A DNA stretch of 64,000 nt, from the NCBI RefSeq assembly GCF_000379965.1, contig NZ_KB904328.1, forward strand, positions 647,529 to 711,528. Direction: 5' to 3'. Numbering within the stretch: the stretch's first letter is position 1; each line of letters starts with the position of its first letter. A program made the translations under genes and the position numbers. The notes below the pieces were generated by a model. That model was not told the DNA's origin and did not search any database. It saw only the letters and a program-made list of their open reading frames with translations. Positions 34,519 to 44,220 of the stretch are shown in pieces. This stretch comes from Hoylesella nanceiensis DSM 19126 = JCM 15639 (lineage in GTDB: Bacteria > Bacteroidota > Bacteroidia > Bacteroidales > Bacteroidaceae).

Positions 34519-37500
34519 TTATTGTTTTAAAATAATTAGTTTCTTTGTTTTTGAAACCTGTTTACCTCCTTCTGCAGAGATAAGCACTCGATAGAGATAA
34601 ACGCCTGTTTTAAGTGCAAATCCCTTGTTGCTTGTAAGGTCCCAAGGCACCATATACGAGCCATTTGTAGACACATTGTTTTGCGAATGAGTCCAAAGTA
34701 GCTGACCATTAGAATCGAATAGCTCGATACTTACATTCATGTTGTTACCCGAATAGGTGTGGTTCACAATGAAGGTTGTGTGGTTCTTGGCTGGATTCTC
34801 AGAGCAATCGATATTCAAAATCGTTGGTTCAAGACCCTTAACAACAGTGAAGTTCATTTCAGTTGTCGACGAGTTGTTAAAGATATCCCATGCTCTTATG
34901 CGCAATTGGTGGTTTCCTGGCTCCAATTCAGGTATGTTAAACAACGCAGTTCCTTTGGTATAAGAGCCAAAGTCGAATTTAAAGTTACTATTTAGGTTAT
35001 ATGTTTTGTTCATATCTCCATCGATAGTCACTTGCAAGTCGTGTCCAATTCCGTTGCCACTCACATTAATTCCGCTCTTATCCAATAGCTCAATAACCAA
35101 CAAAGGAGTAGAGTTCACCTTGCCTCCGTTAGTGAATGAGGGTGAATTGAGATAGCAGAAGATAGACGGACCCACTGAGTCTGTCTGCGAGATGTTGCCC
35201 CCTTGGATGGTAAAGTCTTTGTTATAGCCGTTTGCCGACACCGTTTTATCCTCGTTTACTGCATAAACATTGATCAAACCGCTATTGTTACTGTGGCTAA
35301 TATCTTTAGGAATAGCAAACGAGAAGGTGAACTTTCCGTCCTTAATGCTATCCGTTCCATTGAAAAGAACCTTCGTTCTGTCTTTATATGTAAATGGAGT
35401 TGTGGTCTCTTCCTTATCGTTTTGCTTGCCCACAATGGTCTCTTCGCCATCTCGAACAAGTATAGTTGCCTTGCCTTTAAAGGTGTTATGGTTCACGATG
35501 TGACCCTTAACGGTAGTCACCTCGCCCGCCTTTATCACGATGTTACTACCTGCAACACAAGGAGTTCCATTGATTTCGTCGATAGATATGTTGAGAGTTG
35601 GACGACGAAGAACCAATGCAGGGTCGCCAAGAAGGGCGTATTGCAGTTTATTTTCCGTGTGATCCGCTCCCGAATCAATCATATCATTCTTCGCTAAACG
35701 TTGTGCTTCACCAATCGAAATGGGCTTTCCTTTAGCGTCATTGCTAAGCACATGCTTCAAGAAAGACATGTTGATGCGTTTATTGTAGTTAGCATATACC
35801 GTGCGAGTAGTACCAAAGAACGCCACAGCACCACCGTTTGGATTCAGTAATGCGCTTTCTCCTATGTTCGCAACAGTGCCATCAAAGGGCATAATATCGC
35901 ACGAAGCAGTGATCCAAAGGGGTAGATTTTTGTTGTTAAAGCTGGTGAAGTCGCTCAGACGCAACACGTTTTCGTGAGATATTTGATATTCCACTCCGTG
36001 TCCAACATAATCCATTATCAATGCACCTTGTGCCTGTTGTTGCTTAATAATCTTACTAACATCAGGATAAGTAGCACCTTGTGCCGAGTTAACTCTGTTG
36101 AAAGCGTCCCACATTACCTTTTTAATATGATAGGCAGGATTGAGCCCTTCTATCATAGTAGCAGCGTCTTCCACATCTTGCATGTGTAAGTTTTCGTTCC
36201 CATCGTCGCCCATAAAGAAGATAGTATTTTGCCAATCGCCAGCGTTATGATTAGTGTTATAAGCCACAATCTTATCTACTACCACCTTAGCTTGTGCGTC
36301 GTTCACAACAGGAATGCGTCCTACTGCAATGTCAGGTTTATCTGCCGACAATAGATTTCCGCCCTCATTGTCGTCTAAAAGACAATAAAAGCCGTCGTCA
36401 ACATAGCAATATACCTTGTGAAAAGAGTTCTCACTTTCATAGCAAAGCAAGTAATCATCAGGATTTTTGCCACGCCATTCCGTTGTATTCATGCGGTTGT
36501 CGAAGCTACCATCACCGAAAAGAACAAGATATTTAGGCATTTTCTGTTCGTCATTTCCAGCTCTATCGTATAGCATTTTCATGTATCTGCGATAAGCATT
36601 GGCATCGGGTGTACCGCTTGAGAATTCATTATACAATTCATCAGCAGGCACAATGCGCACCTTCATCTTGTCAAATTCCTCGTGAAAAGCCTTTAAACGC
36701 TTAGCTTGTGCAAGTAGTTTCTGTGTGGTAGGGATAATAATCACCATGTCATAGAAATCATCTGCATGTAGATTTTGATTGGTGATGTTATACACATACT
36801 CTGCACTTGGGAAGTTATCTGTTTTTAAATGCGGAGCAGCAAAGGGAGTATTAAAAGTTAATGTGATATAATCTAAGCGCACATTGTTGCCCTTTGTTAC
36901 TTGAAGCGTGATGTTGTTTTGTTCAGAAACATTGTCGATGGTATAGCCAAAAGCCACCTCTTTCGCCTTACTAAAGGCATCTGAGCCATTAGAAGAATTG
37001 TTCCATGATAGCGGAATGTTACCATATACCTTGCCATTGCAGCTCACTTGCACCTCACAAGTGTTGTTAGAGGTGATGTTCACCAACATTTTAGCAGTTG
37101 AAACCCCTTTAGGAGCCTTTAAAGAGTAGGTCTTTGATGCCCCATTATTGAGCACTTCAGCATCAAACAAATTGCGTCCGCCTTCGAACCACGCATAGTT
37201 ATCCACCTCATAAAGACTGTGATAGTCGTTAAAAGTGGGATAGAACGACGCCAAAAAGGCAGTACTATCCATTTTAAGTGGCTCTTCGTCGGTTTGAGTG
37301 ATGAAATAATAGCCATAATCAGAATAGGGATTACGTGTTCGTCGAGTAGCTGTTTTGCTATTCCACGACACCGTTCCCTTGGCAAAGAACAAACGTTTGC
37401 CATTGATGTTGCATGTAGGCACCTCCTTTAGGTCGTCTAATTGCTCCAATTCTTGTGGTCTTAACTGCTCGTTTTGCAACCAACCTCCATAGCCATATAT

Positions 37501-38085
37501 CTTCACTTTGTTGATATCAGTAAAGCCTGCACGTTTAATTACATCGTTAGTCAACTGATAAACGCCCGTGTTTTTTACCCTAATCTTTGCCCATTTGCCC
37601 GTAGATAGCTTAGAGTTAGCCGCATATCTATCGGCAGGAAGCGTTGCAACTCGGGTGAGAGAGGCTTTTTGAGTGCGTTTCTTTGCTGTTGATTTAACGC
37701 TCAACATAAAGCTCACCAAAATCTTTCTGGTGTTTTGGCGCATAGCCAATGGAGTGAAAGAAATTTGCAAAGAAGGCTTTTTTCTATCGAAAACCACCTG
37801 TTGTTGTATTGCAGGTAGATTGGGAAGAATGCTTCCCGACAACGCATTATAACGTTGAATGTCGGTAGAACTCATATCTATAAACTCAGGATAGAGAATT
37901 TCTACGGTATAGATAGAGTCGTTATAGTTCTCAGAAAGTGGAATGGTGTAGGTGAAATGAGGCAACACCGAGTCGATTTTAACTTGATCTGAAGTTAAAT
38001 TATAAAAGCGTTGGGCATGTAATAGTTGTGCAGCAAAGGTCAGCACAAGCGTTAAAAGCAATATATGCACATGTCGTTGTTTCAT
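34519..38085 (-). CDS. porU: Type IX secretion sortase PorU (gingipain-family C25)
   Basis: A 1188-residue surface transpeptidase that removes the C-terminal signal from T9SS cargo and links it to a lipid-sugar anchor. Signal peptide near LLHAQ. The C25 peptidase core has the catalytic His in DYVGHGVEYQ (His696) and Cys in LWITASCDIMPFD (Cys729). The C-terminus is itself a T9SS-like sorting domain (FALKTGVYLYRVLISAEGG..KLIILKQ), kept uncleaved in known PorU. Length agrees with other PorU proteins. Second gene of the operon, before porV. Confidence 0.95.
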   Translation of the reverse strand: MKQRHVHILLLTLVLTFAAQLLHAQRFYNLTSDQVKIDSVLPHFTYTIPLSENYNDSIYTVEILYPEFIDMSSTDIQRYNALSGSILPNLPAIQQQVVFDRKKPSLQISFTPLAMRQNTRKILVSFMLSVKSTAKKRTQKASLTRVATLPADRYAANSKLSTGKWAKIRVKNTGVYQLTNDVIKRAGFTDINKVKIYGYGGWLQNEQLRPQELEQLDDLKEVPTCNINGKRLFFAKGTVSWNSKTATRRTRNPYSDYGYYFITQTDEEPLKMDSTAFLASFYPTFNDYHSLYEVDNYAWFEGGRNLFDAEVLNNGASKTYSLKAPKGVSTAKMLVNITSNNTCEVQVSCNGKVYGNIPLSWNNSSNGSDAFSKAKEVAFGYTIDNVSEQNNITLQVTKGNNVRLDYITLTFNTPFAAPHLKTDNFPSAEYVYNITNQNLHADDFYDMVIIIPTTQKLLAQAKRLKAFHEEFDKMKVRIVPADELYNEFSSGTPDANAYRRYMKMLYDRAGNDEQKMPKYLVLFGDGSFDNRMNTTEWRGKNPDDYLLCYESENSFHKVYCYVDDGFYCLLDDNEGGNLLSADKPDIAVGRIPVVNDAQAKVVVDKIVAYNTNHNAGDWQNTIFFMGDDGNENLHMQDVEDAATMIEGLNPAYHIKKVMWDAFNRVNSAQGATYPDVSKIIKQQQAQGALIMDYVGHGVEYQISHENVLRLSDFTSFNNKNLPLWITASCDIMPFDGTVANIGESALLNPNGGAVAFFGTTRTVYANYNKRINMSFLKHVLSNDAKGKPISIGEAQRLAKNDMIDSGADHTENKLQYALLGDPALVLRRPTLNISIDEINGTPCVAGSNIVIKAGEVTTVKGHIVNHNTFKGKATILVRDGEETIVGKQNDKEETTTPFTYKDRTKVLFNGTDSIKDGKFTFSFAIPKDISHSNNSGLINVYAVNEDKTVSANGYNKDFTIQGGNISQTDSVGPSIFCYLNSPSFTNGGKVNSTPLLVIELLDKSGINVSGNGIGHDLQVTIDGDMNKTYNLNSNFKFDFGSYTKGTALFNIPELEPGNHQLRIRAWDIFNNSSTTEMNFTVVKGLEPTILNIDCSENPAKNHTTFIVNHTYSGNNMNVSIELFDSNGQLLWTHSQNNVSTNGSYMVPWDLTSNKGFALKTGVYLYRVLISAEGGKQVSKTKKLIILKQ

Positions 38086-38129
38086 TGATAAAGGGAGTTT
38101 TGCGGTGCAAGGATAAGCGGTTTAGAGTG

Positions 38130-38747
38130 TTATCGACTATAAAAATCGAGCACTTTTCTATTCTCTATAAATCCTTCGAAATGTTGGTTGATAAGCACTT
38201 CTTGCTCTTCTCCAACGCCACCAGTGATAAGTAAATCGCCAGTTTTGATGGTTATAAATTGCGAAATATATTCAATTAGTTCATCAATCTTGTGCAACAT
38301 GTCGTTGGTAAAGCCCTCACTACTGGGTGTTTCGTTGATGTTGGTGTTAAATTGAATCATGTTTACGTCTTTAATTTGGTCGATACTGAGCCACGAACCC
38401 AATACCAACGAGCCATCAAAGCTTTTTGCTAAGTCCCAAGGAAGACCCTCTTTTGCCAGTTGCTTTTGCATATCTGTAGCCGTAAAGTCCACTCCTACGG
38501 TAATAGCATCATAGTATCTGTGAGCAAAACGAGCAGGAACCGACTTGCCCAATTTGCATAAACGCACCACCAAAGCACTCTTCCAAGATATTGTTCCCAT
38601 GTTGTCGGGCACAAAGAAAGGCTTTCCATCTTTCAAAATGGTAGCGTCAGTTTTAGTAAAAAGAACTGGTTGTGCAGTTGTTTTGTTGGTTTCTTCTGTT
38701 TTGTTATCGTGTTGGGGATAGTTGTTCACTATGCCTATTATCTTCAT
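38130..38747 (-). CDS. Fumarylacetoacetate hydrolase (FAH)-family protein
   Basis: A 205-residue protein of the FAH / 2-hydroxyhepta-2,4-diene-1,7-dioate isomerase family. Visible signatures: PVLFTKTDATILKDGKPFFVPD, ALVVRLCKLGKSVP, YYDAITVGVDFTATDMQ, GLPWDLAKSFDGSLVLG, and FITIKTGDLLITGGVGEE. The length is typical of short FAH proteins. The acidic metal ligand positions look partly altered (the usual ExE near WKSALVVR is not clear), so activity is uncertain; oxaloacetate decarboxylase or tautomerase roles are known in the family. It is first in the operon with porU 44 nt downstream. Confidence 0.8.
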   Translation of the reverse strand: MKIIGIVNNYPQHDNKTEETNKTTAQPVLFTKTDATILKDGKPFFVPDNMGTISWKSALVVRLCKLGKSVPARFAHRYYDAITVGVDFTATDMQKQLAKEGLPWDLAKSFDGSLVLGSWLSIDQIKDVNMIQFNTNINETPSSEGFTNDMLHKIDELIEYISQFITIKTGDLLITGGVGEEQEVLINQHFEGFIENRKVLDFYSR

Positions 38748-38844
38748 CTTTTTACGTATTTAAATTGCTTTTGTTGTCTTTTCATTTTTTGTTGAACGCC
38801 CTTTTTATGCTGATGCGCAGTGTAAAAGTCGTGTAGAAAGAGTA

Positions 38845-38852
38845 CAAAGATA
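38845..38852 (-). promoter_or_regulatory. Probable promoter (-7) of the FAH-porU-porV-ispF operon
   Basis: Minus strand TATCTTTG. No TTTG at -33. Predicted start near 38839; leader about 90 nt. Confidence 0.45.
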
Positions 38853-39138
38853 GTTATTATTACCCATATTTCGTTATTATTATGAATAATAATACTTTCA
38901 AGAAATGGGCAACATTTGGTGCTTGTGTGTTATAAAAACGATGAAATGGCTGTTTTCTTATGATTTAATTGTTAAGATTTTTTAATCTGAAGGAGTGATT
39001 TTTTTCTATTTTAGGCGAAGAAAGGGAGACAAAGAAAGTTACTTATGAAAATGACTTAGAATGAGAGTAGATTTTAATGTGATTTCGCTTGAGAGCCAAT
39101 AAGACAAGAAAGTGCATAGCTTTTGCATCAATTAGAAG

Positions 39139-39226
39139 GTAAAAGCATTGAGTTGAGGAGGCAAAAGGATAGCTTTTAGCAAGCAAAAGCAATGAGATAA
39201 GATGGCAAAAGGAATGTTTTTTGTTG
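39139..39226. repeat. 22-bp phased repeat array J (4 units plus one displaced)
   Basis: Units start at 39139, 39161, 39183 and 39205. Cores: AAAAGCATTGAGTTG, AAAAGGATAGCTTTT, AAAAGCAATGAGATA, AAAAGGAATGTTTTT. A further unit with core AAAAACAATGCTTTT and the full spacer GCAGTG lies at 39250-39271, one base out of phase. Confidence 0.83.
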
Positions 39227-39244
39227 GAAAGAAGGCGAGAGATG

Positions 39245-39382
39245 AGCCCTAAAAACAATGCTTTTGCAGTGAGAGAGGAGTGAAGTTGAAAAATAAAAAC
39301 AGCTCTAATATTTTTATAAAACGATGCTTTTTGCCCATTTCATCGATAAAAAGAAGCGATGAAACCGCAACTTTTTAGGGCT
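39245..39382. repeat. Inverted repeat enclosing the second dispersed motif
   Basis: AGCCCTAAAAA (39245-39255) and TTTTTAGGGCT (39372-39382) are perfect 11-bp inverted copies 116 bp apart. Between them are a 22-bp unit and an inner 8-bp stem TTTCATCG/CGATGAAA (39338-39345 / 39357-39364). Confidence 0.5.
39328..39351. repeat. Second dispersed intergenic motif, copy 2
   Basis: TTTTT followed by GCCCATTTCATCGATAAAA. Compare copy 1 (8264-8289) and copies near 59691 and 59977. Confidence 0.45.
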
Positions 39383-39518
39383 GATGAGACTAAAAACGCT
39401 GTAAAAATGACTTAGAATGTAACTCAAAGAGTGCCTTTTGAAATGTGAAAGAGTTTAAACAAATTAGCCCTTTAATCTTCCTTTTCACCTGGTTGCACTG
39501 CCATTGCAGTTCAATTGA

Positions 39519-40547
39519 TTATGACTTACGCTTAGAACTCCATAAAAAGCCCAAATATTTTTGTATCAAAGTGGCAGCCACAACGATGATAATGGTAGAG
39601 AAAAGAAAGATAAGCGGCAAGAGATAGGGGGCGTTGTGATAACCCAAACCTATCTTTTCGAATAGCTTAGTGAAAAGAAGTGGAACGCCTCCGCATAGAA
39701 AATAACATATCAAAGAGTGCTTTCCAACATGTTCTATAAAGGTGTTTCGATTGATTTTCTGTGCTATAAAGATGAGAAGAGCAATGCCAACTAACATATC
39801 TACCATAAAAAGAAGGGGCTGATTGATGAGCATGGGCGCAATAACTTCGTTGAAGTGGATTTGTGTGCCCACCACTTTTAAAACGATGAAAAGGACTAAA
39901 ACGAGGGCAAAAAGCTTGTTACTGATCTTGAATGAGTGTTGTTTGGCGAGCCAACCCATGCACAAAAAGGGCATAAAAATGAGGGCTTGCACGGCACTCC
40001 AATAGTTATTGTTGGGCTCAGGGAATAGCGTTGCAAGAATGAAGCACGCTAAAGACACGATGAGAACGGCTATTTTGTTGCCTTTAAACAGCTGAACTAA
40101 ACCCACGAAGAGCAGTTCTGACACCACAAGGGCGCAGATAAACCAAGACGATTGACCGCTGAGTATGTTGAAAAGCGATTCTGAAATGCTTATATCTTGC
40201 TGATGAATAAAGGCTTTTGGGAAGGTGAAAAGGGTGCTAAAAAAGAGATAGGGCACCACAAGGGTTCTGAAAATGCTTTTTATTTTCTTGCTCACTACAA
40301 GCTGTGTGTGCGTTGGAAACAAATAGCCTGAAATGAAAACGAAGGCGCAAAGCACGTTGGCAACATACCAATTGTAGGGTAAGAGGGGCTTGAGAAGGGT
40401 GAAATAGCTATCGGAATGGTCGTAGATGATGAGTAACATACATAGTCCTCGTGCCACATCTAACCACTCAATGCGTGGATTTGAACCCGCTTTTGCATTT
40501 TTTTGAATGAGGTGTTGCTCGGTAGTGGTGCTTTGAGAAGGTTTCAT
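39519..40547 (-). CDS. Acyltransferase 3-family membrane protein
   Basis: A 342-residue integral membrane acyltransferase of the type that O-acetylates surface sugars. The N-terminal signature is IEWLDVARGLCMLLIIYDHS (the His in the first helix is the conserved catalytic position) with GYLFPTHTQ after helix 2. About ten hydrophobic helices follow. It starts 93 nt after porZ and could be read through from the leuS-yitT-rdgB-porZ operon; no clear promoter or terminator separates them. The substrate is unknown; a sugar in the T9SS anchor or O-antigen is possible but speculative. Confidence 0.85.
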   Translation of the reverse strand: MKPSQSTTTEQHLIQKNAKAGSNPRIEWLDVARGLCMLLIIYDHSDSYFTLLKPLLPYNWYVANVLCAFVFISGYLFPTHTQLVVSKKIKSIFRTLVVPYLFFSTLFTFPKAFIHQQDISISESLFNILSGQSSWFICALVVSELLFVGLVQLFKGNKIAVLIVSLACFILATLFPEPNNNYWSAVQALIFMPFLCMGWLAKQHSFKISNKLFALVLVLFIVLKVVGTQIHFNEVIAPMLINQPLLFMVDMLVGIALLIFIAQKINRNTFIEHVGKHSLICYFLCGGVPLLFTKLFEKIGLGYHNAPYLLPLIFLFSTIIIVVAATLIQKYLGFLWSSKRKS

Positions 40548-40640
40548 CTCTATTGTTTGGTTAGGACACTTAGCTTGTTTTCTCTTAATAAAAATAGGGT
40601 GTAAAGGTGTAAAAGGTTGTGTTGCACCTCGAAAACGACA

Positions 40641-42644
40641 TTATCTTATGATAGCAATCTTGGTGACAACGCTCGATTCACCCTCTGCTGTTGCCGATAA
40701 AACGATATACATTCCGCCTGCAACACGTTGTCCGTTTTGGTCGTTTCCGTCCCAAGTAAAGCTACCACCATTGCTTCTTCCTTCTGCAACCAATGCACCA
40801 TTGGTGGTGACAATCTTCACATGTGAGTCGAAAGCAAGTCCTTTTATGGTGATTAAACCAGTGTAATCGGGTAGCACAGGGTTAGGATATACCAACACAT
40901 CGCTATCGCTTGAGGTGCTTGGAGCATCGGTAGCATCGGTGACATAAGAGCAAAGTCCTTCTGAAGTACCGAAGAACACTTCGCCAGTGTTGTTGTTAAT
41001 GGCCATCGACTCGATGGTGTTAGAGAGCAAAGGACTATTTTCTGCAGTGAAATGCTTTAGCTCTTGTATGTTGTCGGCACTGATAAGGTAAACACCATTG
41101 CCGTTGGTTCCAAACCATTTTCTATTGGCTCCGTCTACAACAATACAAGTAATGTCTACTCCACTCAATAAATAATCGGCAAAGTTGGTGCCGTCGTTGC
41201 GGGGAACTTTTATCTGATTAAAGTTCTCGCTGCCACTTCTTATCTGCGAAGGGGTGAGCATAACAGGGCCATTTCCTGTGCCAATCCACATGTTTTGCTG
41301 TTTGTCTTCAGCCACACAATGCACTCGTCCATCGCCTAAAGCTACTCCATCTTGATTGTAAAAGGTAGAGTAGAGCTTCAATTGATTGGTTTTAGGGTTG
41401 AAATAAGCTAAGCTCTTGTTGTCCCAGTGGTCGTTAACAAACCAAAGAAGGTTGCGTGAATCCCATGTGAGGTTGGTGAGAATGCGGAATGAATAGCCGT
41501 TGGCAACAAGGGCATCTTGATGCAAATCGTCCCAAGAACCATTGCTGTTGAGGCGAAGTAGAGATGTTCCATCGGGGTTATTGCCGTTGAGTACGTATAA
41601 ATTTCCTTGTGAATCGAACGAGATGCTCAATGTAATAACATAGTTGGGGTTATTGGGTTTGAAGGCTTTGAGCGGACTATTGGTATAGGTGTAGTGCTTA
41701 ACAAACTTGCCATCTCTAAACTCGTATAAGCCAGTTCTGCCCGATGCAAATACATGTTGGGCGTCTTTGGGGTCTACTGCCACTGATGTTATAGACACAT
41801 AAGGTATATTAGGCGTCTTAGTTGTTAAGTCGTCTTCATACATAGTCCACTTTTGTCCATCGTAAACCTGCACTGCTCCTGGGGTAGAAGCATCTATAAC
41901 GGAATTGAATCCACCTGGAGCGGTGTAAAGTGTGTTGCCCTTTATGGTCATGAAAGCAAAACTATTGTATTGCGCTCCGTTGGGTTTTACCTTATTAATA
42001 ACAGCAAGGTCGCTGGCGTTGAGCTGTTTGTTGGGGGCTACATAGGCTCCCACTACGCTCCAATTGCTTTTGTTTTGTGGATTAGATGTGAGCGAACAAG
42101 CCATTAAACCTTTTGTGGGTATGGCTGCATAGAGCTGGTTGTTGGCTATATAAGCGTATTCAACCGACTCGTTAAGGAAATAAGTGTCGCTGAATTCGGC
42201 ATTCTTTGTGTTGACTTTAAGAATACCAAAGGCGGTGGAAAGATAAGCAAATACACCATTATTATAAATAGAGTGTATCGTTTTATCTTCGGTCATGGCC
42301 TTTAAATAATAGTCGGGAAGATTCTCGATCTTGCCATTTTCAGAAAGCAGATCGATGTTATTGTCTTTATAAACTATAACCAGTTTGCGTGAACTTTTAT
42401 TCCATTGAATAGCTTTTATGCCTGTATCGCTGAGTCCGTTGGTCTTATCATAAGTGTAAATGCTTCCGTCTTTTGCGTTATAAGAATATAAACCGCCCGA
42501 CGCAAGCACGTAATAGATGTCGCCAACGTGCTCTATTTCTGTGGTAGTGTGATAGGATAAATAATTCTTCCACGTTCCAACTGGAGCGCAGAAAGCTATT
42601 AACGATGTTAATAAAAGAATACTACAAACTAATATCTTCTTCAT
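40641..42644 (-). CDS. porZ: Type IX secretion protein PorZ (two-propeller surface protein)
   Basis: A 667-residue exported protein. Signal peptide [21 protein letters not shown]. Two beta-propeller domains follow (blades such as [82 protein letters not shown]). The C-terminal ~85 residues are a T9SS sorting domain ([33 protein letters not shown]). This architecture matches PorZ, which presents the anionic lipopolysaccharide anchor to PorU. It overlaps rdgB by 4 nt (ATGA) and is thus translationally coupled to a nucleotide-pool enzyme. Confidence 0.88.
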   Translation of the reverse strand: MKKILVCSILLLTSLIAFCAPVGTWKNYLSYHTTTEIEHVGDIYYVLASGGLYSYNAKDGSIYTYDKTNGLSDTGIKAIQWNKSSRKLVIVYKDNNIDLLSENGKIENLPDYYLKAMTEDKTIHSIYNNGVFAYLSTAFGILKVNTKNAEFSDTYFLNESVEYAYIANNQLYAAIPTKGLMACSLTSNPQNKSNWSVVGAYVAPNKQLNASDLAVINKVKPNGAQYNSFAFMTIKGNTLYTAPGGFNSVIDASTPGAVQVYDGQKWTMYEDDLTTKTPNIPYVSITSVAVDPKDAQHVFASGRTGLYEFRDGKFVKHYTYTNSPLKAFKPNNPNYVITLSISFDSQGNLYVLNGNNPDGTSLLRLNSNGSWDDLHQDALVANGYSFRILTNLTWDSRNLLWFVNDHWDNKSLAYFNPKTNQLKLYSTFYNQDGVALGDGRVHCVAEDKQQNMWIGTGNGPVMLTPSQIRSGSENFNQIKVPRNDGTNFADYLLSGVDITCIVVDGANRKWFGTNGNGVYLISADNIQELKHFTAENSPLLSNTIESMAINNNTGEVFFGTSEGLCSYVTDATDAPSTSSDSDVLVYPNPVLPDYTGLITIKGLAFDSHVKIVTTNGALVAEGRSNGGSFTWDGNDQNGQRVAGGMYIVLSATAEGESSVVTKIAIIR

Positions 42645-43246
42645 TCTTTAATATAATCTTCAAGTTCTTTGGCAAAGTTCTTCACGGCTCTTGCACGGTG
42701 AGAAATCTCGTTTTTAATGTCCATTCCAAGTTCTCCAAAGGTTTGGTCGTATCCTTCTGGAATGAAGATGGCATCGTATCCAAAGCCAGCGGTTCCCCTT
42801 TTGTGGGTGGTGATGCTACCATTGACGATACCTTCGACAAGCGAAACTTCTTTTTCGCCAGTGACTTTGTTTTTGCGAACGAATGCTATAACGGTGCGAA
42901 AGCGTGCCTTGCGGTTTTCTATGCCATCGAGGTTCTTGAGCACTTTTTGTATGTTAGCCTCGCTATCGTGCCCCTCTCCGCCTGCATATCGTGCGCTGTA
43001 AACGCCTGGTTCGCCGTTAAGTGCTTCTACTTCAAGACCTGTGTCGTCGGCAAAGACGTTGGTATGGAAATGATCCCACACATAGTTGGCTTTGATTAAA
43101 GCATTCTCTTCGAGTGTAGTTCCTGTTTCGGGAATGTCTACATCGCAACCAATCTCTTTTAAACTCTTTACCTCACAAGCCTCGTTAAGAATGTCTCTTA
43201 TCTCGGAAAGCTTATGATTGTTGTTGGTTGCAAACACTATTTTCAT
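42641..43246 (-). CDS. rdgB: XTP/dITP diphosphatase (RdgB/HAM1)
   Basis: Removes non-canonical purine nucleoside triphosphates (XTP, dITP, ITP) so they are not built into nucleic acids. The 201-residue protein has [14 protein letters not shown] at the start, [39 protein letters not shown], and [26 protein letters not shown] set the start at 43246 because AAGGAAG lies just before it; a start at 43258 adds MKEV. It overlaps the end of yitT and the start of porZ. Confidence 0.95.
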   Translation of the reverse strand: MKIVFATNNNHKLSEIRDILNEACEVKSLKEIGCDVDIPETGTTLEENALIKANYVWDHFHTNVFADDTGLEVEALNGEPGVYSARYAGGEGHDSEANIQKVLKNLDGIENRKARFRTVIAFVRKNKVTGEKEVSLVEGIVNGSITTHKRGTAGFGYDAIFIPEGYDQTFGELGMDIKNEISHRARAVKNFAKELEDYIKE

Positions 43247-44189
43247 TACTTCCTTCATCTTTGCTTATTACTTGTTTTAGTTTTTTCTTTTGGGCTTTGC
43301 GCACTTTCATCTCGTCGAATCCTTGTCCGTAGACACCAATAACGGCACTCTGACTCACAAAGGCGTTAGGGTCTATCATCTTGATGAGGAAGAAAATGTG
43401 TTGACTTTCGTATTTCTTTGCTAAAACGCACAATACTTTTACTTCGTTTCCTGTATACCATCCGTGTCCATCTAATATGGTTACACCATGGTAAAGCTCT
43501 GTTCCGATAGCCTCTGCAATCTCTTTATACTTGCGAGAGAAAATCAAGAACTGCACAGACTCACGTCTACTATTCATCACAAAGTCGAGAACAAAACACT
43601 CAACTGCCATAGAGCTCATACCAAGAACAATTCTCTTCCAATCGTTAAACACGAAATAAGAAGTTGAAATGATTGCTACATCGACAATGATGAGCACTGT
43701 TCCAAGTGAAAGGTTATGATATTTGTTTACAACTGCAGCAACAATATCTGTTCCACCCGTTGAACCATTGTGAAGAAAGACTATAGATAGAGCGGTTCCT
43801 GTTATGCAACAACCAATGATAACCGACATAAATTCCTGTCCAGGACCAAGGATTTGGATCATAGTTCCATCAGCTTGGGTAACCATTTGCTGGGCAATAC
43901 TAACGAAGAAACCAAGTACAAAGATTGCATAGATGGTCTTTGCCATGAATTTAAAGCCCAAGACAAAGAGTGCAACCACAAGAAGTGCGGCGTTAATAGG
44001 CACATAGGTGTAAACAATAGGTATCTTAGTAGCAAAGAATATCAATGCCGAGATACCTGTAACTCCACCTGTTACGATTTGATAAGGTAGTAGAAATACA
44101 GTCCAAGCAAAGGTATAAAGAAGCAAACCCAAGGTTATGAAGGCATAGTCTTTAATCTCTGCGTATACCATTTCTTTGTGTAAATTCAT
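43212..44189 (-). CDS. YitT-family membrane protein (DUF161 + DUF2179)
   Basis: A 325-residue protein: five or six N-terminal membrane helices with the repeated DUF161 pattern ([17 protein letters not shown] and [17 protein letters not shown]). A soluble C-terminal DUF2179 domain follows ([49 protein letters not shown]). The transported substrate of this family is unknown. Second gene of the leuS operon; its 3' end overlaps rdgB by about 35 bp. Confidence 0.9.
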   Translation of the reverse strand: MNLHKEMVYAEIKDYAFITLGLLLYTFAWTVFLLPYQIVTGGVTGISALIFFATKIPIVYTYVPINAALLVVALFVLGFKFMAKTIYAIFVLGFFVSIAQQMVTQADGTMIQILGPGQEFMSVIIGCCITGTALSIVFLHNGSTGGTDIVAAVVNKYHNLSLGTVLIIVDVAIISTSYFVFNDWKRIVLGMSSMAVECFVLDFVMNSRRESVQFLIFSRKYKEIAEAIGTELYHGVTILDGHGWYTGNEVKVLCVLAKKYESQHIFFLIKMIDPNAFVSQSAVIGVYGQGFDEMKVRKAQKKKLKQVISKDEGSNENSVCNQQQS

Positions 44190-44220
44190 AAATAGTATTT
44201 TTTTCGTGTTTAAATAGTTA

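Larger units (their letters stand above)
38748..39518. other. 771-bp intergenic region upstream of the FAH-porU operon
   Basis: Holds the promoter (38845-38852), a direct repeat GAAAATGACTTAGAATG-like (39047-39063, again 39404-39419), the 22-bp array (39139-39226) with an extra unit at 39250-39271, an 11-bp inverted repeat (39245-39255 / 39372-39382) and the second dispersed motif (39328-39351). No gene seen. Confidence 0.55.

Noticed and set aside
40477-40490. GCGGGTTCAAATCC on the minus strand, resembling a tRNA T-arm
   Set aside because: It lies inside the acyltransferase reading frame (AGSNPRIEW) and no acceptor, D or anticodon arm can be drawn around it.
43212-43258. Overlap of yitT and rdgB as a sign of a frameshift
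   Set aside because: Both reading frames are intact and end or begin with normal family termini; overlaps of this size occur in coupled operons.
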